From positions 17,112,001 through 17,176,000 of the forward strand of contig NC_135119.1 of assembly GCF_050908995.1 (NCBI RefSeq): DNA of 64,000 bases, in the 5' to 3' direction. Position numbers and translations under genes: made by a program. Under the pieces are notes generated by a model that searched no databases, was not told the origin of the DNA, and saw only the letters and a list, made by a program, of their open reading frames with translations. Positions 37,695-48,933 of the stretch are shown here, piece after piece; the first letter of the stretch is position 1, and every line of letters begins with the position of its first letter. The stretch is from Andrena cerasifolii (Eukaryota; Arthropoda; Insecta; Hymenoptera; Andrenidae).

Positions 37695-37872
37695 GCGCTA
37701 GATGGCTTTCTATTTGTTGTAAATACGGAGGGACGCGTGGAGTACGTGACGGATAATATAACTCAATATATAAATTATACGAGGGACGATGTGCTTGGCA
37801 AGGATATTTATAATATTATTCACCATGGAGACCACCACACCTTCATGCCGAGCTTGCTGCCTATGTCAATAG
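37695..37872 (+). CDS. tai: taiman coding exon 4 (PAS-A core)
   Basis: Encodes residues 109-167 plus one base of codon 168. It opens with ALDGFLFVVNTEGRVEYVTD, the first PAS beta strands, continues with NITQYINYTRDDVLGKDIYN, and ends HHTFMPSLLPMSI. The IIHHGDH segment is the conserved PAS-A turn. PAS-A supports dimerisation of p160 proteins with bHLH-PAS partners. The acceptor is tttttgtccag (ending 37694), the donor GTTGGT at 37873. Gly168 is split G|GC. Confidence 0.96.
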
Positions 37873-40311
37873 GTTGGTACCTCAATCATTATTACTGCTT
37901 ATTTGTTCCGGCTTCTCTCTCTTTCTTTTCTTTTCCGTTTTTAATGGAAATTGGAGTTGCATCCAGCTTCGCAGGCACGCGATAAAACGATTATTAAGTC
38001 AGTCCATAACTAACATTGTTCTTTCACTCGTCAGTCAACAATAGAGTAATCAATTCCTTTCAATGGTTATTTGATAATATGTTTGATGATTAAGGTCAGA
38101 TTGAATAATATATTCACAAGAATCGATCAGTGCACTGAATAGAACTAATACTGAAGCGACCCTTAATCTAATAGAACCGAATATTGTATCCGTTCAAACA
38201 AAAATACTCGCGAGTCGTTCGAACCCATCACTACCTTCAGTTGGAGTTTCATATAAATTTTCTAATTCTTTTTTCACGTGTTTCGCACGAAAGGTGGAGA
38301 CCTGACGCGGCAATTTTGTATGAAATACAAGAATTCTCCATGAGTTCCCAATCGAAGCCTTTCAATTTCTGAATTTCTTAATGTCTAACTCAACGATCTT
38401 TTGGCTGCTAGGCAAAGGATTATGTTGAATAACTGAGAGATTGAGAGAAAAAACAGGCAAACCCACATTTTTTTTTTGCGAAATTGAGTTAGTAGCAGTA
38501 ATGTATTTTAATAGACTGTACTAATTATATAAAATAGGAAAAATTAATTTTTTTTTCATTTTGGGTTAGTCCGTTTTTGCTCTCAATGCCTCAGTTCTGG
38601 TCATGTATCAAATGGATAACAAAACCTTGTACTGGTCTATGCTTGATTTACAAGATTGTGGAATCGAGGGTGCCCCATCATTAATTCATTCACTTCAACG
38701 TTCAAAATTACTGTGTACCACTTATATTTCATCTCACTTGATAATTCCATTTAGAAGTCGTTTTTTGCTTCTCAGCCCATAAAGAAAGTTTGAAGACATA
38801 CCCAGCCATTGTTGAAGATTGGCAGTAGAAACTTCAGGCACTACCCACTATCCACACTTGCAACTCTTTCCCATTTTCTCAAACGATACTGCATTGCGCA
38901 ATCAACTATTCAGATCAAGTTCTTCAGCTAATTTTCCTATCATTGCAATGGAATCTCTTTTAATAGTAGCCCCTGGAACGTCCATTGGTCTTGAGGTTTT
39001 GTTAAAAATTTTAGAAATTTTGTTAAACCATCTTCAGCACTGATATACGCTAATATTGATCTTTACATTGTTACACACCCTTTTCCTGGCTGCAGGTAAA
39101 ATATTTGATTTGTAGCAGTAAAAATTGCGGCGTGAAGTTGAAGAAGGGTGCATGGACACAATGTACAGTACTCCTATTTATATTGTTTGATTAAACTCTC
39201 CGCGGAAAAGCGGCATTAATTATGGGATGACCTAATATGTGTGAGTGCGTTTGGTATGCGTCGCCCAGTAGTTATGATAATGTTACTTCGGCGTCGGTTT
39301 ACTGTCACCGTTCACGCGTGCTTCTCGGTTTATCTCGTTTTGTTATGAACTTCGGCAGTTCTATAACGGCAAGATTTATCTCGTGTAATGCAAGGAGAGA
39401 GTTTTAAAATTCCCGGGCGTAGCAGAAATTCAATGCCACTGGCCGCTACTGCATCGAAGCGCAGAATGCTTTTCGATTCGTGTCGCTACTATCCGCGAGA
39501 TTTCATTAAATATTTATGGCAGTATAATAAACGACCGATCAGCGAATAATAGTTAACTCTAGTATCAACGATGTTTAACTATTGACTTCGCTCTTCATTG
39601 ACCCAGGAATTCTACCAAATTCGACTTCTTAGCTTACACGGGAATGATCTGGAATTTTGATTTTTCATCGAGCTTCAATTATGTGAAATTACAGTATTTA
39701 TGGAAGGGAGACAATGATAGATATTTATGAGAAGTTACTGGCGTTTTTATTCGCGATAAGTGGACGTACAAAAAGTCTCCTTTCAGCTAGCGGTTAATTG
39801 CAGAAGTGCATCGTACCGGCGATTTTCTAAAAGCGGCTGCAGAAAGTTAGAAAAATTCAACTAACAGGGAGAGGCTTTTAGGTGTCCGCATCCGACTGCT
39901 TTGGTTTTTGAATATGTTTTAGAGGACCGAAAAATAAGAAATAGGTGTCTTTTTTATTTCGTCCCATACGAACTTTGAGGAGTGGTTTCACCCCCTGAAC
40001 ATACAAATGGGTAAAAATAAAAAGACCCCTGTTACTTATTTTTCTGTCCTCTAAAACATATTCGAAAACCAAAGCAATGGAAGGCGGATACCTAAAGAAT
40101 CTCTCCTTGTAAGCAGCAATATCTCATCAAGACGTTAATTGCAACTCACTTAGCACATTTGCGAAATATTTTTTACTAAACTTTTCTGATGGGCACAGAT
40201 GATTCATAGATACAGCAGCTTGGTACTCGTTGTCCGTAATAAGCCGATGAATGTTGAATCATACATGTTTGGGGTAGAACAAGTGGGATTAAGGTGCCTT
40301 TTATTGTTTAG
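37873..40311 (+). other. tai: taiman intron 4
   Basis: 2.4 kb intron. Its only distinct structure is the foldback repeat at 39864-40110, ending about 200 bp before exon 5. The rest is AT-rich with no gene seen. Confidence 0.8.
39864..40110. repeat. foldback element, 247 bp, just upstream of exon 5
   Basis: Left acagggagaggcttttaggt, ttggtttttgaatatgtttt, agaggaccgaaaaataag; right cttatttttctgtcctct, aaaacatattcgaaaaccaa, acctaaagaatctctccttgt. The arms pair over about 75 bp with a loop of about 90 bp. Confidence 0.88.
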
Positions 40312-40688
40312 GCTGGACGAGCGAGCCACAGCCCCAAAGGAATCGTATCTTCAATTGCCGCTTCTTGGTGAAGCCTCCCGATGATAAAGAAGAGACTATG
40401 GAAGAGAAGCAGCAACGAGTATCGAAATACGAGTCTATGCAAATCTGTTCAGCCCTTTTGCCAAGTAATAGCGATCGTCTGGAGAGCGGTGACGTGTCCT
40501 CTGAATCCTCGGACATCGGTCCTTGCGTGATGTGTGTGGCTCGCAGGATACCACCGAACGAGAAGCCCACTTCTACGCCCATCGCTACGCCCATCGAGCA
40601 GTTCACTGTCAGGTTGGACCCCTCGGGGAAGATTATCGCGGTCGATCTCAGCTGGTTGTCGCCTCCTTACTCCACGTACCTAGGCAAG
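40312..40688 (+). CDS. tai: taiman coding exon 5 (PAS-A end to PAS-B)
   Basis: Encodes residues 168-293. It starts GWTSEPQPQRNRIFNCRFLV, the end of PAS-A, then an acidic/charged linker (DDKEETMEEKQQRVSKYESM), a Cys pair in GPCVMCVARRIP, and the start of PAS-B (IEQFTVRLDPSGKIIAVDLS). The acceptor is ttttattgtttag (ending 40311), the donor GTAAGG at 40689. A Met inside the exon (40399) is not a start, since the frame is continuous from exon 4. Confidence 0.96.
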
Positions 40689-41628
40689 GTAAGGGTACGT
40701 AAGAATTCCTCGTGTATTCTCTCTCGAAACTCCTGCTCGCCCTGCAAAAATGCCATACATCTTCTCACATCCGGAATTAGGGGAAACGGTCCATCGATTG
40801 TCTGGATGGCTTCGCTTCTTAAGAGCAGTCTCAAAATTTTCAGCGATCTGACTCATCCTGTTGCTTTTGCCTTTGATTTTCCTGCCATTTAAAGGCTCGA
40901 GTTTTGTAAGCGGCAGCCATATTGCAATGAGTTCGGGCTTAGGAAGAATTCCCTGGTTAGGGCAGCCTAGCAATTGAAAGGGCGCTGCACAAATCCCTGT
41001 TTACAAGCAATTTTCTTCTTTATATATGAAGGGTAAGGGGAGAAACAGCGAATGTCACAAAAACAGCTTTATCGAGGCACGTAAGATTTGATACTTTAGT
41101 CCATCAGTAAAGAAACAAGGTTCAGTGAATTTAATTTTCTTATATAATTTTCTTCTTAAATAATTTCTTGTTTTACCTTGACGACAGAGGGTTGTTCCGG
41201 TGCAGAGTGGACATTTCCGGTTTTTAACCAGTATGCCAAATCTTTAACGTTATCTTAGAGGGGTATTTGAACTTTATAACCCTCTGTGATTCGACAGTTC
41301 TGTAGTCCCAGTTGCCACCGACAAAATATACTATAAATCACGAAAAATGGTCATTCCCAGTTTTCCCCCTTACCCTTCATGTATTCTTCCCTTTCACTTA
41401 TATTTACAGAGATTTTAAAGTATCGTAAATAGTAATATGTCACTTTAATCACTGCCATATCAATAGCTGTATAGCCAGCAAGTGTTCTGGGTATTATTTT
41501 ATTATTATTCTTCCCATTTAAGAATAAACGTTTACAGTCTATCTATATTCTCGCCTACTCTGTATTCTATGAAAGGGCTGTCCCTTCAATAAACGAACTA
41601 AAAAGATTCCTGTGGGACATTGTTACAG
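40689..41628 (+). other. tai: taiman intron 5
   Basis: 0.94 kb intron, AT-rich, no element or gene recognised. Confidence 0.8.
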
Positions 41629-41861
41629 GACCTGATCGGCAATACGATAAAAGAGTTGTGCCACCCTCATGATCTCAGTAAGCTAACTGCACATTTGCAC
41701 GATACGCTTCAAGTTGGTGAGAGCATCAGCGATGTGTATCGGCTACGTGTTAGGCCCGATAAGTTCCTTAACATTCAAACAAAGTCAAAGCTTTTCAAAG
41801 CAAATGTGATGAATACACCACGCACTACCGACTTCATTATGGCCACCAACTCCATCATTGG
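41629..41861 (+). CDS. tai: taiman coding exon 6 (PAS-B)
   Basis: Encodes residues 294-370 plus two bases of codon 371. Key stretches are DLIGNTIKELCHPHDLSKLT, the PAS-B hinge and helix region, then SDVYRLRVRPDKFLNIQTKS and the closing DFIMATNSIIG. This is the conserved C-terminal half of PAS-B. The acceptor is acattgttacag (ending 41628), the donor GTAAGT at 41862. Gly371 is completed by the first base of exon 7. Confidence 0.96.
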
Positions 41862-44213
41862 GTAAGTCGAACGACCGTACTTCTTACTTGTACTCTTAGC
41901 CGTACAATCCGACAGATCCTCGTGACTCATTCAACCCCGGACTAATGGTCATTCCCGCGATTATTCGTAGTCTCTTTGCATCGTTCTCTCTTTATTAAAA
42001 ATGTTCGCCGATTCTCCCACGTGAACAGTGGAGAACGAACGAACCGATTAGCCCCTCAGCGTGGGATGACGCGCAGGACTCGTCATAAGAAAACCGTCTG
42101 GAACCGCGGTATGACAAGCTCCAGATCCAGCTCCGAGTAAGGCTCGGGTCCAAGGTCTATCGCAACCCGAAACAGAGGCGCGCCGAGCCACTACTCCTGT
42201 ACTCTCTGTAGTTTCGTGGTATTAGTAGTTGTCGAATGGAAATGCGGTGATCTCGGCCCCACACAGGCGTGCTAAGTTACCGATTCTAGCCCCAGCAGTG
42301 TTTCTCCCTTCTTAAAAGGACCATTCAGCGTTTCGACCGATGCAACTCGTTCCGCAACTGAATAGATGATGGTTAGAAAAGAATGCCTCTACGCTGAGGG
42401 GTTAAACCGAGGTTGAATGCGTTAACACACTGACTACCGAGATGGCGGGAAATCAACTGTAAAGGGTTGGACTGAAGTGTTTTAAAGGAATTGCAGATAT
42501 TTCAGTAAACAAATGTGTTTTTTTTTTTAATGCAATTGAAAGCGCTAATGGTACTCAGTGCGTTGATGTTAACTAGATGTAGTTACACAGATACGTTAAG
42601 GTTAGGATTGTCGAAAGAGAACAGAGACTAGACAGTGTGACTTCGATTATCACAGGTGCGCGTTGATGTTTAAATTCACATTTGAGGGAACAGCCGGCTT
42701 GTTTTCTGTTCGATACTTTTAATCGGCCGTTTAATCAGCGCCTCGATAATCGACGTTCAGCCGAGTAATTAAGTTAATGTATCCTTCGTGTCGCTTAATT
42801 ACTCTACCACTGAAACACACATAGGCAAGGGTGACTATATCTACACGACATTCCACTTACGAACTTCCCGCTTCATTAGGTTTCCGCTAATGTATTCTGC
42901 TCTCCTGATTTCTCCTTGTTTCTCTTATCTAGTTCAGTTTTAATAACTTTTTCGGCCCAACTAAAAAGCACAAAAAAGAAACGAAACCAAAGAACGGAAC
43001 ATGGCCGCAAAAGTGAATTTTATCGAAGACTACTAATACCGAAACGAAGGCAGAACGCGATTCGTTGATCGTCCACTTGAAACTTCGAAGTAGCAAATTC
43101 GACTAAACTTTCCCAGAGCTCGCGTTGTTGTTTTTTCTTTTAGGTCTCTGAAATGCCTTGCATGCGTCGCAACACGGGTTTTCTTCTCGGTGTTGGAGAT
43201 CTGACCACTCTTGAAAATTGAAAACGACTTATCCTCGCTGTGATGTAATCGTGATTACCACCCCAGAATGCGTCTATTAGTTTGTGCTTTCTAATGCTTC
43301 GTTTGCTGATAACCGCTATGTGTGTCACACGCTGGTGCCATCGTGCCTCATCACACAACCTTCTGCAGTGTTCGGTTTCCACACGATCTTCACACTTCAT
43401 ACATAGCCATCGAGGTGAGGAATGGCAAAGGTGCCATTTGCTAGAAATGCCCGAACCTCGGCATTCTTCATCTCGACTTACGTATTTCGTGATGTCTAGA
43501 AACGTGTGCGAAGTAGCAGGTGATCGCAAGGCGATCCTTTCGTTTTCTAACTAGTCCAGTTTCAAGATCGCGAAATTCTACAGTATCGTTGCTCGCTACA
43601 GTATTATTTGCAAATGCGACGGCGTAGAAATAAATTAGAAGCTGTTAGCCGAGGGTAGAGGCACCATTCAAGTTAGTAAAGAGTTTTGCGATCACCTGGG
43701 GGCATTCACGTCATCGGGCTGCATATAACGTGTTGAGGCTGCAAGTACATAGCGAAAGTAAGATTCACCGTCGCGGCACGGTGAAGAAGGGTCTTACTCG
43801 CGCTTATGCAACTTCCATCAGGGTATCAAGGTGGCTCGATTGACGCTCAAGGTTCTTCTCTCAGCGAACAGTGCGCGCGATGCGAAGAAACATTGTGTCT
43901 ACTACCCTGTAGACTATTCATCCTTTTGGTTACCTCGCTGAAGTTAACGGAGTTGTATATTTTTCCCTTTGATGGTAATGGCATTATTCAGATACTTTAG
44001 AACGGCAAAGACGATGGAGGGAGGGGATCGCACTGTTCGCCGCGAGGAGCCATTCACCGTGATACGTCGCACGAAAGAAAGAGAAAGAGAGTAGAGAACG
44101 TTCCGGATAGAAATACAATAAAGTAGTAATGCTTAGTGTTAGTCTAAAATCAGAAAAAGTGTTAATGGTAAATGGCAAATACATTGTGTTGTTTTGTTTC
44201 TTGTCCATGATAG
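41862..44213 (+). other. tai: taiman intron 6
   Basis: 2.35 kb intron. The stretch 43140-43560 is fairly GC-rich and has open frames on both strands, but none carries a recognisable protein or phase-compatible splice sites. No mobile element recognised. Confidence 0.75.
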
Positions 44214-45324
44214 GGACAATGACTTAACGCCTATCGAGGGTGGTCAGCTTTCCAACAACAAAGTGTGCTCAGGACACTCTAGTAACCGTTGTGCGAATAA
44301 TAGTAATAATAATAATGGTAACAGTAAGGCAAATAACGTGGGTGGCCCGCTGTTGTCCGTGGCGCATCTGAACGGTCAAGTGAGCGGTATCAGTGGCCGG
44401 GGGTTGGCAGCGGGCACGTCGTCGTCGTCGTCGTCGTCGTCCTCGTCGTCGTCGCACGGCGCCGCGACATCGTCTAACTCGATCGTCTTTAGCGCGGCCG
44501 AGTCGTGCAACCCCCTGCCGTCTCTAACTACCAGTAATCCGTTCAACCACTTTTCGGGGAACATGGACTTGGAATTCGAGCTCTTCCCCAGTTCCACATG
44601 GGACTTGGATAGTAGCAGCGGCTGGCCGGATAGGCCCGAGTCGAGAGCGAGCGGGCCACCAAACTCACGACCACCTTCCCAGCCAGCCCCGACATCTCCG
44701 AGTCCCCAGGGAGCGTTCTCCTCTAATACGGCGGTGGCGCCTCACTGCAGCCCCTTACGCGCGTTCAGCCCGACCTCAGGCAACGCAGCTCACACCTTCA
44801 GTAATTCGTTCCCCTTCAGTCCGCTTCAGGAATCACAGACGTCCACCATGACGAACAGCGCCGCTAGTAGCGTTAGCGCCAACGGTGCGGCCGCGGCCGG
44901 CCTCACGCCCAAGAGACAGGACGAAGGGAAGACCGGCTGCACCACCACCAGCCAGACCCCCATGGAGGGCAGCAACGCGAGAAGCAACGCGGCGGTCGCC
45001 GCTGGCCAAGCAACGGCCGGCCAGGCCACGGGCGGCACCGCGGCCGTCGTCGAGACTCAGAACAGTGTTGTGTCCACCGAGTCTGGTAGATTGAGAAACC
45101 TGTTGACCCAGAGGCCTAGTGCTAGTGAAGACAGTCAGGACAATACGGCTAACGATTTCGAGAGCCAGAATAAGCATAGGATATTAAAGATCTTGTTGAA
45201 TCAGCCAGACGAGGATGATTTCCACCCCGACCATAATAATAAAGTGCGCAACAGTCCTAGCAACATGCCGAAACCAAGCATGGAGCATTCGAAATCTACG
45301 CTTGGGAATAATATGCTGTTGCAG
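44214..45324 (+). CDS. tai: taiman coding exon 7 (Ser/Asn/Pro-rich linker and first two LXXLL boxes)
   Basis: Largest exon, residues 371-741. It opens GDNDLTPIEGGQL, then low-complexity Asn and Ser. A (GTC)n-type repeat at 44419-44454 encodes 12 Ser. An acidic/aromatic patch (MDLEFELFPSSTWDLD) follows, then Pro/Ser/Ala-rich linker. Near the end are two nuclear-receptor boxes: LRNLL (residues 664-668, 45091-45105) and LKILL (695-699, 45184-45198). LXXLL helices dock on the AF-2 surface of ligand-bound receptors. The acceptor is tgtccatgatag (ending 44213), the donor GTAAAC at 45325. The frame runs on to a stop at 45451, but exon 8 continues the protein in phase. Confidence 0.95.
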
Positions 45325-45878
45325 GTAAACACGCTGTTCTATTTAAGATGTCCAGGGGGCACTGGACCGGTACCCCATCTATTCAGCTTAATCAATTCCA
45401 ACTGCTTTACGTACCTTGTTTCCTTGCTTCTCCCCTTTATCCCGCTCAGATGACCCTCTTAGAAGTACGAGATCAGCCAAGACGTTCTTAGAAAATAGAA
45501 TTTTATCTTTATCAAGTTTCTGTGTCAGTAAAGTGCGCGTCCTAGTAAGTATAGCAATAATAATCAAAATAAACAAATAAACATGAAACAGCTACTAATC
45601 GGCACCAAGTTTCGATGAAGATTTGTTAAAAAAATCGTGACCGCATTTTGATGTCATAGTTTTTATTCATTTCTACATATTTTACTCGATGAGAAGGTTA
45701 AAAATTCGAAAGCAATCACGGATCGCAAGTAAACAAACAGTATTCTCATGACAGATTGCAAAATTAAAAGCTCAAAAGGACAAAGGTTTTGGCTGATCGC
45801 GATCTTCCCGTTCAGATCAAAAGGATTTAATTCGTAAGACTGTATACTAATCTCTTACTCATATCTCACTTCTTAAAG
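45325..45878 (+). other. tai: taiman intron 7
   Basis: 0.55 kb AT-rich intron with no other feature seen. Confidence 0.8.
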
Positions 45879-46001
45879 TTGTTAAACGAGAAAAACGACG
45901 ACGAGGACGAAGAGGCTCGCGCCGGCTTGAAGAAAAGGAACGAGCTTCTGCAACAGCTTCTGAAGGATCAAGATGACGAGAGGAAGGTTCAGGAGCAACA
46001 G
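45879..46001 (+). CDS. tai: taiman coding exon 8 (acidic/basic segment with third LXXLL)
   Basis: Encodes residues 742-782: LLNEKNDDEDEEARAGLKKR, then NELLQQLLKDQDDERKVQEQQ. LQQLL (residues 765-769, 45948-45962) is a third nuclear-receptor box followed by an acidic tail, resembling the NR boxes of vertebrate SRCs. Acceptor atatctcacttcttaaag (ending 45878), donor GTAGGT at 46002, both phase 0. Confidence 0.95.
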
Positions 46002-46553
46002 GTAGGTGGCCACATGCTTGGATTACTCTCTAATGTGTAGGATTATTTGCCATAGTCGGCAATTGCTTTCAAGTACAAGGACAGTCGAGTTGATATTGAA
46101 CTAAACTAGTACAAACATGTTTCTCTGCATTTTACATCACACCTAAATGTTTTCAACGCTAATTTGGTTCCAATTTCGCAAATAATTAGTGCACAATGTG
46201 CATAGCGATGTGTCGAAACGCGTAGTGGGCACTATTGAAAAATTTATAAAAAATGCGGTTCAAAGTACTTTTCCAGACCCTCGATATAATATGCACTGGT
46301 GCGTAAATACAAACCCCAAATTCAGTTGCATTCAATTGTAATCCGCATAGTAATTCCAGTCATATGTGTATGCACAGCTTTACTTATTATTCATTCCTCC
46401 TATAATTAGTTATTTAAATTGGTGCCGTGTTTACCTTGTTAGAGACTTTGAATTTTGATGTTCTCCCAAAATTTTCAACTCTTTTCAATGATTAAGAATA
46501 AGTAATATCCCGACTTGTATCCCGTGATTTATGGAATGCAATGCATGGAACAG
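46002..46553 (+). other. tai: taiman intron 8
   Basis: 0.55 kb intron with no other feature seen. Its 3' end has a weak polypyrimidine tract; see exon 9. Confidence 0.75.
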
Positions 46554-46886
46554 TGCAAGTCACAGACTCGCGAAGAAGATCCTCTCCTGCGAAGTCTTGG
46601 TTTTCGGAATACTACGCCGTCCCCGTCTCAGTCAGGCGACAACGTAGGTCTTGGTGGCTCCACACAAGTCGGGCAAAAGAGACCAGGCGAGGATGGCGAT
46701 CTGAACGTAGCTGTGAAGCGGCCCATGGATGGCTCGCACCAAGTCTCCTCTTCTGGTACATCCACCAATGCGACCAGCAAGCTGTGGGAGAAGAATAAGA
46801 TGTTGGCCTCGCTGCTGGCAAAACAGCCTCCTCAGCCAACTACTATCCCACCAATACCTGCGTCTGTGATATCGGCTACGCCACAG
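46554..46886 (+). CDS. tai: taiman coding exon 9 (fourth LXXLL)
   Basis: Encodes residues 783-893, including DPLLRSLGFRNTTPSPSQSG, a QKRPGEDGDLNVAVKRP segment and LASLL (residues 866-870, 46803-46817), a fourth LXXLL motif in KNKMLASLLAKQ. The donor is GTAATT at 46887. The acceptor is uncertain. AGs ending at 46553, 46559 and 46565 all keep phase 0 and change the protein by at most four residues. I chose 46553 because it is the first AG downstream of the likely branch region and the nearest upstream AG is followed by an in-frame stop. Confidence 0.9.
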
Positions 46887-46931
46887 GTAATTACACGTTT
46901 AACATGTGTAATAATGCTAAAATTCGGGTCA

Positions 46932-46935
46932 TCGG
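46932..46935. repeat. target-site duplication, left copy (TCGG)
   Basis: TCGG here directly precedes the TG start of the left LTR and is repeated at 50752-50755 just after the CA end of the right LTR. A 4-bp duplication is usual for Ty3/gypsy integration. Confidence 0.8.
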
Positions 46936-47367
46936 TGGGACCTCGATGCATGCTCTAAAAGGTAGATGGCGGTGTTATGGGAGGAACCTGGGGTCGAGAT
47001 TCCTGCCGGGAATCTCCAGGTGTACGTAACGTCGTCCTTCGCGTTTGCCGGGCTCTGATGATTCGGGTGAAGATGCCGGGACGGATATCCTCGGTAGGAA
47101 ATCGGGGTTAGTAGATTCTTTAGCCGGTTAAAGAGTCAGGACTCATCGCAGGTGTTGAACAAGGTTTATTCTGCCCTGATTCGTGGGTAACAGTGTCAAA
47201 AATGGGTCTTATAGCCTACTAGGTCGAAGTGGAGCCATAGTCGTGTCCATCTTCGGCCCACTTTGTTTGTTTCGTCACATGTTGACTGCCTTCGCTGATC
47301 ATCCGATATCCTTTACGTGGCTGCACAAGTTGGTTTGCAATATACGATTGTAGTTTGGATTGCAACA
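46936..47367 (-). repeat. 3' LTR of the retroelement
   Basis: 432 bp. On the - strand it starts TGTTGCAATCC and ends GGTCCCA. It aligns by eye with 50360-50751; shared blocks include gattcgggtga, aaagagt.aggactca, gttga.caaggttta and aggtcgaagtgga. On the - strand it is preceded by a purine-rich tract (complement of tccctccctcc at 47368), the expected polypurine primer for plus-strand synthesis. Confidence 0.85.
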
Positions 47368-48930
47368 TCCCTCCCTCCTTGAGAGGATAGGATAGTCGAA
47401 AGGGTGCTTAGGGAGGTACTTTTACAGTAGTTCCTCCCGATTACAGCATAATTGCTGTGTGGGGGTGACATCCCTGGTCGTCGGTACGTTAGGGATGTTC
47501 ACTCGCTTAGGGACTGTCGCTGGTTTAGGTATTAGTACCTACCGCCGTAATTTGTAAATACTACTAAAAGCAGTATTAATAAATAAACTAAAAGTATGAT
47601 TGCTATAAGCTGTATAATGTTTGGCATGGTCGGATACACTATCTGCCATGACGTTAAACCTAGTTGTTTATGACTCGCATCGTTGGATAACTCGCTTCGC
47701 ACCTAGTTGAGTTGACTATACAGCTCGGAGAACTCGAATGGATTCTTTAAGACCCTATCTATATTCTGTACTGTTTATTTTCGCTGTTATGTCGTATAAG
47801 GGTGCCGTTGACAATTCGACATCCTGGTTATACATATTTTTCCGTTCCCGCAACACAATGTCCTTAATTCTTAAAATTCCTGACTTATCTATCACGCCGA
47901 CTAGGCTGACGTTCACCGCACTGAATCGTCAAGGTTTCGGGTTGACGTGCTGTAAAAAGCCACGTATCCAAGCGCGTAGTACCTATCCACAGAGTGTTTC
48001 GCAAGTTCTCGGGAATTCGTTTGATGGCTTACTTCGCACTCTAGGTCAGCACTGTCCAGTAGGCGTAGGGGACCCTCACGCGCCTGTTTCCCTTTCCTAC
48101 CGTCCCTTCCCCACACAGTATTCGCAGGGAATAGTGGCATTGGCTCGCTGTGGCGACGTGTGTCACTAATACACACGCAATGTGCAGCGTTTGGGCTATA
48201 TACACGACGACGGAGACGCTAGCCTGTCATGGTCGCCTCTTTAGCGTCGCGCATATCCCTGACAACGCGGTCGGGAGTGGGACAACTCCATAGGACCCGC
48301 GGGTCCTGCCTTCGTGCAGCGCTGCTCTACATTATCGTTGCTGTTGTGCGGGATCATCGGTTGCTCGCAGTAATACCATGCAGCTACCTGTTTACATTAA
48401 TTCGCCGTGATTCGCGAGTACATACTGGTTACTATTTGCGTCGATAACAATTATCGGTGCTTGTACGACTAATAACGCATACATACTATCGCGAATGTGG
48501 ATGGGGGCTGGAGTTTCCTCAATCACCGTGAATGTTTGTGCGGAAATTAACGGAACGGTTATTGCGGCATAAGTGTATGTCTATCTAAATACGCTGCGAC
48601 AGAGGATAATTTCTGTAAATTCGGTGCTATCGGGAACTGGCACGATTGCTGACTCGACCCGTAACTATAGCCGTCTCGTCAGTGCCGCTAGTATTTCCTT
48701 TCTTATTATTAAGTTTTTAGCTTTTAAGATTTCTATACTTATACCCCTATTTATTACTACAGTATCCGTTCCTTTCTCTTTTCTCCATTTATTCGATGAA
48801 ATGTTCTAATCTATTCGCGTGCGTTAGTAGAGTTTTCTTCCCCTTTCGTATCGTATACATAACGCTCGAATTTATTTCAATTACTCTGTATGGTTCCTAT
48901 CCATTTAGTTTCTAGTTTCTTCGATCCACC
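47368..48930 (-). pseudogene. decayed env-like third reading frame of the retroelement
   Basis: Located between integrase and the 3' LTR, where gypsy-type elements with an envelope-like gene carry it. The last codons before the stop at 47532-47534 (- strand) encode a strongly hydrophobic segment of about 20 residues (rich in Ile, Leu and Val) followed by a short tail, as expected for a C-terminal membrane anchor. An in-frame TAG at 47703-47705 interrupts it, and I see no long intact frame upstream. The env assignment rests on position and the membrane segment only. Confidence 0.5.
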
Positions 48931-48933
48931 CCT

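Noticed and set aside
43140..43560. Opposing frames of 90-129 codons in intron 6
   Set aside because: No domain, no phase-compatible splice pair.
47738..48169. 143-codon + strand frame inside the LTR element
   Set aside because: Antisense to the element's own coding strand; no retroelement motif.
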